This document shows positions 1-5,759 of a stretch of DNA of 8,674 bases, piece after piece. Each line of letters begins with the position of its first letter. Positions within the stretch are counted from its first letter, which is position 1. A model generated the notes under the pieces. It made no database searches. It saw only the letters and a list, made by a program, of their open reading frames with translations, and had not been told where the DNA came from. Origin of the DNA: Syntrophomonadaceae bacterium (GTDB taxonomy: Bacteria > Bacillota > Syntrophomonadia > Syntrophomonadales > Syntrophomonadaceae); the NCBI GenBank assembly GCA_030526885.1, contig JAUNBV010000082.1:1-8674 (forward strand), given 5' to 3'. Made by a program: the position numbers and the translations under genes.

Positions 1-2200
1 CGCTGCCCAGCTCATAAACCGCCCGCGACGATACCGGCGACAGCACCACCCGAACGCCCAGCCGGGTAAAAAAGGTGAACCAGATGGGATAATTCTCATA
101 CATATTCAGTACCCGCGGCAGCCCGATGCTGCCGCGCGGCGCGTCCGCTTCCGCCAGTGGCTCATAGGCAAACAGGCGCTCAAATTTGTAATCGAACAAA
201 TCGGGCAGCAGTTCTTCCCTGGCGCCCTTGCTCAACATCTTTTCGCAGCGGTTGCCGGAGATATAGGTGCGTGCTCCGTCAAACCGGTTGACCGTGAGCA
301 GGCAACTGTTGGTACACCCCTTGCAGCGCGTAGAGGAGGAACTCCAGGTGAAATCGGGCAAAGCCGCCGGCCCGATCAGGCTCGAAGCTTCCGCCTCGTC
401 CCGGCCGCCGGTAACGGCCGATAGCTGTGCCCAGCGGTCACGGGCGATCATGGCAGCGCCAAAAGCGCCCATCAGGCCCGCGATATCGGGGCGGATGACC
501 TCGCGGCCGGTAAACAGCTCGAAACAGCGCAGGATAGCGTCGTTATAAAACGTACCCCCCTGCACCACGATGTTCTCCCCTACCTCGTCCACATTGCGCA
601 GGCGGATGACCTTGAACAGGGCGTTTTTGATTACGGAATAGCACAGTCCGGCGGAGATATCCGCCATCTGCGCCCCCTCTTTCTGCGCCTGCTTCACCCG
701 TGAATTCATGAACACGGTACAGCGGCTGCCCAGATCCACCGGATGCTCTGAATACAGTGCCTGCTCGGCAAATTCCGCCACGCTGACCCCCAGCGAATGG
801 GCAAAATTCTCGATAAAACTTCCGCAACCGGCGGAACAGGCCTCATTGAGCATAATGCTGTCCGCCGCGCCGTCACGCAGCCGGATGCTCTTCATGTCCT
901 GACCGCCGATATCCAGGATAAAGTCGGCCTCCGGGCAGAAATGGCGCGCGGCGGTCAGGTGGGCCACCGTCTCCACTTCGCTGTCGTCCACCGCCAGACC
1001 CGCTTTGATCAGGCCCTCGCCGTAGCCGGTGACCGCGGAACGCGCCAAAACCGCTCCCGCAGGCAGTTGCTCATATAAGTTGGTCAATATCTCTACCGTG
1101 GTTTTTACCGGGTTGCCCTGATTGCTGCCGTACCATGACCACAACAGGCGTGAAGACTCGTCTATCAGCACCGCCTTGGTGGTGGTGGAACCGGCATCGA
1201 TGCCCAAAAAGCATGGCCCCTGATGCGTGGAAAGCTGGCTGCGCGCTATCTTTTGCCGCGCATGGCGTTCCCGAAAGGCATCGAGCTGCTGTTCATCGGC
1301 GAAGAGAGGCGCCAGCGCCGAACCGAAATCGGTGTGAAGCTCTGTGGCTTCCTCCGCCCGCGCCAGCAAAACCTCAAGCCCCTGCGGGGCCGCTTGCCGC
1401 GCCGCCAGCGCCGCGCCCACCGCCACAAAATATTGGGCGTTCTGCGGACAGACTGCGTCGCCGGGCGCAAGCTTCAGGGTGTCGATGAAGGTGCGCCGCA
1501 ATTCCGGCAGGAAATGCAATGGCCCGCCTAAAAAAGCCACCTTGCCGCGAATAGGGCGTCCGCACGCTAAGCCGCTGATGGTCTGATTGACCACCGATTG
1601 CAGCACCGAAGCGGCGATATCCTCGCGCGCGGCGCCGTCGTTGAGCAACGGCTGAATATCGCTTTTGGCGAACACCCCGCAGCGCGCGGCGATGGGATAG
1701 ATTTGCTTATGCCGCCCCGCCAGCCGGTTTAAGCCCGCCGCATCCGTTTCCAGCAAAGCCGCCATCTGGTCGATAAAGGAGCCGGTGCCCCCGGCGCAGA
1801 TACCATTCATGCGCTGTTCCGGCTGCCCGCTGAGGTACGTTATCTTGGCGTCCTCGCCGCCCAGTTCGATAATAACGTCCGTATCGGGCGCAAAAGCCTC
1901 AATGGCCCCGGTGCAGGCCAGGACCTCCTGTACGAAACCCACGCCCAGCCACTGTGCCACCGAGAGCCCGGCCGAGCCTGTCACCATGGGACGAGTCCAC
2001 AGGTCGGCGCGCTGGCCGGCCGGCATTATCTCACCAGAGCAATCCCGCAGGATACCGAGCACCGCTTCGCGCACATCGGTATTATGCCGCCGGTAGGCTT
2101 GCCATACCGGGCGGTAGCTATCCGCTTCCATCAATACCAGTTTCACCGTGGTGGAACCCACATCGAGCCCCAGCAGCAACGCTGTATTCGTTTCAGACAA
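1..2200 (-). CDS. 2-hydroxyacyl-CoA dehydratase activase-type large protein (BadF/BadG/BcrA/BcrD ATPase family), 5' part; runs off left edge
   Basis: The reading frame is open without a stop from a TTG at 2200 to base 1, giving the first 733 codons. Two tandem ASKHA ATPase units are visible. Unit 1 has GLDVGSTTVK (residues 11-20), ELGGEDAKI (about 113-121), NGICAGGTGSF with Cys135, and ARCGVFAKSD with Cys174. Unit 2 has GIDAGSTTTK (333-342), DIGGQDMKS (about 425-433), NEACSAGCGSF with Cys455, and SRCTVFMNSR with Cys494. From about residue 685 the sequence GLPRVLNMYENYPIWFTFF matches the start of the DUF2229-type region that follows the ATPase units in the large (about 1400-residue) members, so roughly half the gene is missing here. 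In the small homologue HgdC, a homodimer bridged by one [4Fe-4S] cluster, ATP hydrolysis drives electron transfer into 2-hydroxyacyl-CoA dehydratases. The substrate of the large fused proteins is not established. The protein is expected to be cytosolic and oxygen-sensitive. No ATG suits the N-terminus; TTG follows GGGGGGAG. Confidence 0.93.
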   Translation of the reverse strand, partial: MSETNTALLLGLDVGSTTVKLVLMEADSYRPVWQAYRRHNTDVREAVLGILRDCSGEIMPAGQRADLWTRPMVTGSAGLSVAQWLGVGFVQEVLACTGAIEAFAPDTDVIIELGGEDAKITYLSGQPEQRMNGICAGGTGSFIDQMAALLETDAAGLNRLAGRHKQIYPIAARCGVFAKSDIQPLLNDGAAREDIAASVLQSVVNQTISGLACGRPIRGKVAFLGGPLHFLPELRRTFIDTLKLAPGDAVCPQNAQYFVAVGAALAARQAAPQGLEVLLARAEEATELHTDFGSALAPLFADEQQLDAFRERHARQKIARSQLSTHQGPCFLGIDAGSTTTKAVLIDESSRLLWSWYGSNQGNPVKTTVEILTNLYEQLPAGAVLARSAVTGYGEGLIKAGLAVDDSEVETVAHLTAARHFCPEADFILDIGGQDMKSIRLRDGAADSIMLNEACSAGCGSFIENFAHSLGVSVAEFAEQALYSEHPVDLGSRCTVFMNSRVKQAQKEGAQMADISAGLCYSVIKNALFKVIRLRNVDEVGENIVVQGGTFYNDAILRCFELFTGREVIRPDIAGLMGAFGAAMIARDRWAQLSAVTGGRDEAEASSLIGPAALPDFTWSSSSTRCKGCTNSCLLTVNRFDGARTYISGNRCEKMLSKGAREELLPDLFDYKFERLFAYEPLAEADAPRGSIGLPRVLNMYENYPIWFTFFTRLGVRVVLSPVSSRAVYELGS

Positions 2201-2204
2201 AATT

Positions 2205-2212
2205 CTCCCCCC
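2205..2212 (-). promoter_or_regulatory. Ribosome binding site that fixes the TTG start of the activase
   Basis: On the minus strand GGGGGGAG is followed by AATT and then TTG at 2200. The TTG opens directly into MSETNTALLLGLDVGSTT, which puts the ATPase motif about ten residues from the start, as is usual in the family. No in-frame ATG or GTG lies nearby. The 4-base spacer is short. Confidence 0.6.
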
Positions 2213-2254
2213 AAATGCGAACCAACCGTAAAATAAATACCTCGATGATGATAA

Positions 2255-2283
2255 ATATTAGCATGTTGCCGCGCTTTAGACAA
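2255..2283 (-). promoter_or_regulatory. Predicted sigma-A type promoter for the activase gene
   Basis: On the minus strand, TTGTCT (2283-2278; 4 of 6 to TTGACA) and TAATAT (2260-2255; 4 of 6 to TATAAT) are 17 bases apart. The -10 box is preceded by TGC, giving an extended -10 element. Transcription would begin near 2248 and leave a leader of about 48 bases before the TTG start. The match is by eye only. No comparably good plus-strand promoter for the GalE-like gene was found in the same 209-base gap. Confidence 0.45.
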
Positions 2284-2397
2284 GAAGTGAAGCGCTGGAA
2301 AACGCGCAAATGATAGACAAATAACCGCTACGGAATGCAAAAAGATACTGTCGGGCAGGAAACGGCCCGGCCGGCGCGAATAAATATAGCTGGAAGC

Positions 2398-2405
2398 GGG
2401 AGGGG
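2398..2405 (+). promoter_or_regulatory. Ribosome binding site of the GalE-like gene
   Basis: GGGAGGGG lies 4 bases before the ATG at 2410. It selects that ATG over the upstream in-frame ATG at 2335, which would add 25 residues with no resemblance to the family. Confidence 0.7.
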
Positions 2406-2409
2406 TGTC

Positions 2410-3411
2410 ATGAGCGTACTCATTACGGGCGGCACCGGATACGTGGGCAGCCACGTTGCCGTCCGGCTGCTCCAAAACGATTGCCGCGTAGTGCTGGTGG
2501 ACAATCTGTCCAACAGTGATGCCTCCGTGCGCGACCGCATCGAGCGCTTGGCCCGCTGCTCCGTGCGCTTATACCCCTATGACCTGTGCGACATAGATAA
2601 TATCCGCGACCTTTTTGAACGGGAACGAATAGAGGCGGTAGTGCACGCCGCCGGGAGCAAAGCCGCAAACTGCGCCAAAGATGGCGCCCCGCACCATTAT
2701 GCGTGCAACCTCACCGCCACCCGCAACCTGCTGTCCGTGATGAACCAATTCAACGTAAAAAAACTGGTATTCAACTCCAGCGCCGCCGTGTATGGCGCTC
2801 CCTTAGACGCGCTCATCAGCGAAGACCTGCCTGAAGCGCCGATCGGTGCCTACGGGCAATCGGTGCTGGAGCAGGAGCAAATATTGCGCGCCCAGCAGGC
2901 GGCCGATCCCCAATGGAGCATTGCCCTGTTGCGCCGTTTTGCCCTTTCGGGAGCTCACGCCAGCGGATGGCTGGGCGCCAGCCCCCGCAGCCAACCCAAC
3001 GGTTTGCTGTCCCGTATCGCCCAGGTGGCCGAAGGCCGCCTTGAAAAGCTGGAAATCTACGGCGGGAATTACAACACCCCCGACGGAACCGCCATCCGCG
3101 ACTATGTTCACGTTATGGACGTGGCCGCCGCTCACGCCGCCGCCCTGCAGCGCGTTCAAAACAGCCGCGGCCTAGTCGCCTGCAATCTGGGTACCGGTCG
3201 CGGCCACAGCGTACTGGAAGTGATAAACACCTTTGCCGCCGTAAACGGCGTGTCGGTGCGGTATGAAATCGTTGACCCCCGCCCCCAGGATCCCGTGGCG
3301 CTTTGCGCCGACCCCACCAAAGCCCGCTGGAATTTGAAATGGCGCGCCGCCTATAGCTTAAAGGACATATGCTGCGATACCTGGGAATACCAGTGTTTTG
3401 CCGCGTATTAG
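2410..3411 (+). CDS. galE: UDP-glucose 4-epimerase (GalE)-like extended SDR protein lacking the catalytic Lys
   Basis: This 333-residue protein is close to the usual length of GalE (about 330-340). It aligns along its whole length with the family, which interconverts UDP-glucose and UDP-galactose using bound NAD in the cytosol. Visible features are the Rossmann loop GGTGYVG (7-13), Asp31-Asn32 for the NAD ribose, AAGSK with Lys84, the catalytic Ser in FNSSAAVYG (Ser124), Tyr148, SGAHASG, the strongly conserved TPDGTAIRDYVHVMD block, NLGTGRGHSVLEV, and Arg291/Asp294 near the UDP site. It is odd at the active site: the YxxxK motif reads YGQSV, so the catalytic Lys is Val152. The RYFNP segment reads RRFAL, and IHFAGLK reads VHAAGSK. 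It also has ten cysteines. Family membership is certain; epimerase activity is doubtful, so it may be a pseudoenzyme or have altered chemistry. It is divergent from the activase; the next gene is spoIIR, 151 bases away. Confidence 0.85.
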   Translation: MSVLITGGTGYVGSHVAVRLLQNDCRVVLVDNLSNSDASVRDRIERLARCSVRLYPYDLCDIDNIRDLFERERIEAVVHAAGSKAANCAKDGAPHHYACNLTATRNLLSVMNQFNVKKLVFNSSAAVYGAPLDALISEDLPEAPIGAYGQSVLEQEQILRAQQAADPQWSIALLRRFALSGAHASGWLGASPRSQPNGLLSRIAQVAEGRLEKLEIYGGNYNTPDGTAIRDYVHVMDVAAAHAAALQRVQNSRGLVACNLGTGRGHSVLEVINTFAAVNGVSVRYEIVDPRPQDPVALCADPTKARWNLKWRAAYSLKDICCDTWEYQCFAAY

Positions 3412-3465
3412 AATATCCCTCTCCCCACCCCGCTCATCCGGCCCGCTTACCCGAAGCCACACCCC

Positions 3466-3477
3466 CTTTATATAAAG
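3466..3477. repeat. 12-base AT-rich palindrome upstream of spoIIR
   Basis: CTTTATATAAAG is a perfect 12-base palindrome. It lies 25 bases before the longer palindrome at 3503-3526, in otherwise GC-rich intergenic DNA. It could be part of a promoter or operator, but no matched -35/-10 pair was recognised around it. Confidence 0.4.
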
Positions 3478-3502
3478 CGAATTTATCCCGCCCGGTCATG
3501 CC

Positions 3503-3526
3503 GCCGACAGGTTTAAACCTGTCGGC
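3503..3526. repeat. Perfect 24-base palindrome upstream of spoIIR (operator or RNA hairpin)
   Basis: The half-site GCCGACAGGTTT is followed at once by its exact reverse complement, with GTTTAAAC at the centre. As RNA it would form a 10-base-pair stem with a TTAA loop. CCCGG at 3491-3495 can also pair with CCGGG at 3527-3531 to extend the stem past a 7-base bulge. No T-run follows on either strand, so it does not look like a standard intrinsic terminator. It sits 92 bases after the GalE-like stop and 36 bases before the spoIIR ATG. It may be a binding site for a dimeric regulator, a processing or stability hairpin, or a copy of a dispersed intergenic repeat. Confidence 0.7.
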
Positions 3527-3545
3527 CCGGGTCAATACTGCTAAC

Positions 3546-3554
3546 AGGAAGGGG
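3546..3554 (+). promoter_or_regulatory. Ribosome binding site of spoIIR
   Basis: AGGAAGGGG lies 8 bases before the ATG at 3563. It favours this start over the in-frame GTG at 3554, which overlaps the end of the site. Confidence 0.65.
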
Positions 3555-3562
3555 TGTTATTT

Positions 3563-4132
3563 ATGAAATACAGAAATTTAACGGTTATGGTATTGGCTTT
3601 GGGAATCATTTTATGCGGGGCGGCAGCGCAGCAGAGCGGCTCGGTGTACGCCAAGGTGTTGCGGCTACACGTGCAGGCCAACAGCGACAGCGTGAGGGAT
3701 CAGGCCTTGAAGCTTGAGGTACGGGACGCGGTAGTGGAATATATGCGAGAGGAACTGGCCTCAGCCGAGGACCTCCGCGAGGCGGAAGCGCTGGCGCGGG
3801 CCCATCGGGATGAGATCACGGCCTGTGCCGTGCGCACGCTGGCGGAAAATGGCTGCCACGAGCCGGTGGCGGTGTATATTGGCGGCGATAATTTCCCGGA
3901 AAAGGCATATGGCGACCTGGTATTGCCGGCAGGGCGCTATCAGGCGGTGCGGGTGGTCATCGGCTCCGGCCAGGGGCAAAACTGGTGGTGTGTGCTGTTT
4001 CCTCCCTTGTGCCTGCTGTCATCTTCTGAGGATGGGCTGGCTTTGAGCGACCCGGAGGAGCGGGAGGTGGCGTTTAAGTGCCTGGAACTGTTGCCGGAAG
4101 GCCTGCAGGCCAGCATAGGCGCGAAAAAATAA
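3563..4132 (+). CDS. spoIIR: Stage II sporulation protein R (SpoIIR)
   Basis: SpoIIR is made in the forespore and exported to the intermembrane space. There it activates the membrane protease SpoIIGA, which cleaves pro-sigma-E in the mother cell. The 189-residue product has a short basic start and a hydrophobic segment (about residues 7-22), which is a signal peptide or membrane anchor. This is followed by the family's N-terminal signature LRLHVQANSDS and DQALKLEVRDAV, and later by GQNWWCVLFPPLCLL, the strongest SpoIIR motif. The protein is slightly shorter than the B. subtilis one (about 224 residues), with a short C-terminal tail after the WWCVLFPP block. In B. subtilis the gene is under sigma-F; no convincing sigma-F site was recognised here. 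It lies 85 bases before ispE on the same strand. The family call is firm. Confidence 0.93.
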   Translation: MKYRNLTVMVLALGIILCGAAAQQSGSVYAKVLRLHVQANSDSVRDQALKLEVRDAVVEYMREELASAEDLREAEALARAHRDEITACAVRTLAENGCHEPVAVYIGGDNFPEKAYGDLVLPAGRYQAVRVVIGSGQGQNWWCVLFPPLCLLSSSEDGLALSDPEEREVAFKCLELLPEGLQASIGAKK

Positions 4133-4159
4133 ACCCTTCCCTTTTTTTCCCTCAAACGC

Positions 4160-4165
4160 TATAAT
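4160..4165 (+). promoter_or_regulatory. Possible promoter -10 box ahead of the ispE-prs gene string
   Basis: An exact TATAAT lies in the 85-base gap between spoIIR and ispE, about 52 bases before the ispE ATG. The best -35 at 17 bases spacing is TTCCCT (4137-4142), only 3 of 6 to TTGACA, and no TGn extension is present. A start of transcription near 4172 would serve ispE and the genes after it. The call rests mainly on the -10 match. Confidence 0.4.
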
Positions 4166-4217
4166 GGATAAGTAACGCCATATACAGTTTTATTCTGACG
4201 ATGGACAGGAACAGGGT

Positions 4218-5099
4218 ATGATGCCAGCGGAACTTATAATCGAGGCTCCGGCGAAAATCAATCTGTTGCTGGATGTAAAGGGAAGGCGGCCTGACGGCTA
4301 TCACGAGCTGGAAACGGTGATGCATCAAATCGACCTGACCGATTCGCTGTGTTTGCGCAGGGTGAGCGGGAGAAGCGTCACCCTTGATTGCGACGCGGCG
4401 GATTTGCCTGTCGATGACCGCAATATAGCTACTAGGGCCGCGCGCTTGATGTATGACCGCTTTTCACTGACGGGTGGCCTGGAGATGGCCCTGACCAAGC
4501 GTATCCCTGTTGGCGCCGGCCTGGCCGGAGGAAGCAGCGATGCGGCCGCAGTCCTGAAAGGCATCAATGAACTGTATCGGTTGGGCCTCAGTACCCCGGA
4601 GCTGTGCCGATTGGGCGAAGAACTCGGTTCGGACGTGCCGTTTTGCGTGTTGGGAAAAACGGCTTTGGCGCGGGGGCGGGGAGAACAGCTCACGCCTTTG
4701 GGTAATATGCCGGAAATGGTTTTTTTATTGGTAAAGCCTCCTTTTTCTCTGTCCACGGCGGAGATATTCGGGGCCTATGATGCAGCCAGGGTTGGAGCGC
4801 GGCCTAAACTTCAGGCATTTTTGCGCCGCCTGGAAGAGGGCTGCGGTTCTTTGGAAATAGCCGATGCGCTGTGCAATGTATTGGAAGTTGTCAGCATCGA
4901 AATAAAGCCGGAAATCAAAAGCTTAAAACATCTATGCATCGAACAGGGCGCCTTGGGCGCCCTGATGTCAGGCAGCGGTCCCACGGTGTTTGCTATTTTT
5001 GACGGGATGACGTCAGCCCAGGCCGCATATGAGCGGTTGCGGCCTACGGGGCTTGACCTGTGGCTGGCGCGGTCCTGTCGCCCAGAGAAGGATGGTTGA
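4218..5099 (+). CDS. ispE: 4-(cytidine 5'-diphospho)-2-C-methyl-D-erythritol kinase (IspE)
   Basis: IspE is a cytosolic GHMP-family kinase that phosphorylates CDP-methylerythritol at the 2-hydroxyl with ATP. This is the fourth step of the MEP route to isoprenoid precursors. The 293-residue length is normal. Visible motifs are APAKINLLLDV with Lys13, GRRPDGYHELETV, the glycine-rich ATP loop PVGAGLAGGSSDAA (97-110), LGSDVPF with the catalytic Asp139, and the C-terminal GHMP motif LMSGSGPTVFAIF. Two ATGs stand in tandem at 4218 and 4221; AGGA at 4207-4210 serves the first at a good distance. Its stop TGA (5097-5099) overlaps the likely start of the regulator gene. An internal perfect inverted repeat occurs at 4944-4964 within the codons for GALGAL. 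Confidence 0.96.
   Translation: MMPAELIIEAPAKINLLLDVKGRRPDGYHELETVMHQIDLTDSLCLRRVSGRSVTLDCDAADLPVDDRNIATRAARLMYDRFSLTGGLEMALTKRIPVGAGLAGGSSDAAAVLKGINELYRLGLSTPELCRLGEELGSDVPFCVLGKTALARGRGEQLTPLGNMPEMVFLLVKPPFSLSTAEIFGAYDAARVGARPKLQAFLRRLEEGCGSLEIADALCNVLEVVSIEIKPEIKSLKHLCIEQGALGALMSGSGPTVFAIFDGMTSAQAAYERLRPTGLDLWLARSCRPEKDG
4944..4964 (+). repeat. GC-rich perfect inverted repeat inside ispE
   Basis: CAGGGCGCC, a 3-base TTG loop, then GGCGCCCTG form a perfect 9-base-pair stem within the coding region, about 135 bases before the ispE stop. It encodes the repeated GAL-GAL of the protein. It could form a stable mRNA hairpin, or simply follow from the repeated codons. Confidence 0.55.
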
Positions 5100-5737
5100 G
5101 ATTATGGAAAGAAAAAATCGTGTTGGAAGCGTTGCGGGAGGCGATCAAAGAAGGCCTGCTCCAGCCCGGTGAACGGCTGATGGAGATTCAGTTGGCGGAC
5201 GAGCTGGGCGTGTCACGCACTCCTATCCGCGAAGCCCTGCGCAAACTGGAACTGGAAGGATTCATCGTTATGGTTCCTCGTAAGGGGGCCTATGTGTCGG
5301 ATATAACCATCAAGGATATCGCCGACATTTTTGAAATCCGCATGTCGCTGGAGGCGCTGGCCGCCGGCTTAGCCGCGGAGCGCATCACCGACGAAGAAAT
5401 AGAAAGCATGGAGCGGGCGCTGGTGGAAAAGCGCGACGCCATCATCAAACTGGATATGGAACGGCTGGTGGAGGTAGATTCGCTTTTCCACGAGTCTTTA
5501 TACAAAGCGGCGCGCAACGAACGGCTGCTTTTTATCATTAACAACCTGCGCGAGCACATCCAGCGTTTTCGGATGCTTTCCCTGGCTTATCCGGGCCGCA
5601 TGAAGCAGTCGCTGGACGAGCATCGCGCTTTGCTGGAAGCTATCCAAAGCCATGACGTGACTTTGGCACGTCAACTGGCGCAAGATCACATCGAAAATGC
5701 GGAACAGGTATTACTGGATACTCTGAAATTGGACTAA
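5096..5737 (+). CDS. GntR/FadR-family transcriptional regulator with FCD domain
   Basis: With the TTG at 5096 the product has 213 residues. The N-terminal winged helix-turn-helix (about residues 6-70) carries the FadR-subfamily signature LQPGERLMEIQLADELGVSR, then TPIREALRKLELEGF and the wing VPRKGAYV. The C-terminal all-helical FCD domain (about 75-205) keeps the metal-binding set Asp128, His132, His176 and His198. FCD members usually bind organic acids or acyl ligands; the ligand here is unknown. The start is uncertain. TTG at 5096 overlaps the ispE stop as TTGA, suggesting translational coupling, but its AAGGATGG is very close. GTG at 5060 would add 12 residues and overlap ispE by 40 bases; GTG at 5120 has GGAAAG 8 bases upstream. 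The gene is followed after 22 bases by the nucleotidyltransferase, so it may regulate this operon or merely be co-transcribed. The family is certain. Confidence 0.9.
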   Translation: MRLWKEKIVLEALREAIKEGLLQPGERLMEIQLADELGVSRTPIREALRKLELEGFIVMVPRKGAYVSDITIKDIADIFEIRMSLEALAAGLAAERITDEEIESMERALVEKRDAIIKLDMERLVEVDSLFHESLYKAARNERLLFIINNLREHIQRFRMLSLAYPGRMKQSLDEHRALLEAIQSHDVTLARQLAQDHIENAEQVLLDTLKLD

Positions 5738-5759
5738 CCTTTGAAAGGGGTTTCCTGTT

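Noticed and set aside
267..1531. Several plus-strand open frames of 60-117 codons opposite the activase gene (for example 267-548, 797-1078, 1135-1488, 1223-1531).
   Set aside because: They lie antisense to a continuous frame rich in family motifs, have Arg/Pro/Ala-rich low-complexity translations, and show no recognisable domain. High GC content creates such shadow frames.
2284..2349. Plus-strand promoter for the GalE-like gene using TAGACA (2277-2282 or 2314-2319) with GATACT (2344-2349).
   Set aside because: The spacers do not fit: 24 bases from the nearer -35 to GATACT, and no reasonable -10 box stands 16-18 bases after either -35 candidate.
2335..2409. Upstream in-frame ATG that would extend the GalE-like protein by 25 residues.
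   Set aside because: The extra segment does not resemble GalE N-termini and no ribosome binding site precedes it. The ATG at 2410 has GGGAGGGG and leads straight into the Rossmann motif.
3503..3545. Intrinsic terminator for the GalE-like gene formed by the palindrome.
   Set aside because: The hairpin is strong, but CCGGGTCAATACTG follows it instead of a T-run, and the opposite strand also lacks one.
3369..3566. A 65-codon plus-strand open frame bridging the GalE-like end and the spoIIR start.
   Set aside because: It overlaps the end of one gene and the start of the next, spans the palindromes, has a Pro-rich translation without a motif, and its end coincides with the true spoIIR start.
4096..4148. 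Terminator after spoIIR from GGAAGG (4096-4101) pairing with CCTTCC (4135-4140), followed by seven Ts.
   Set aside because: The stem is only 6 base pairs, encloses a 33-base loop, and its left arm lies in the coding region. The T-run alone is not enough.
5104..5130. ATG at 5104 as the start of the regulator gene.
   Set aside because: It is out of frame with the winged-helix and FCD coding sequence, so using it would need a frameshift for which there is no other sign.
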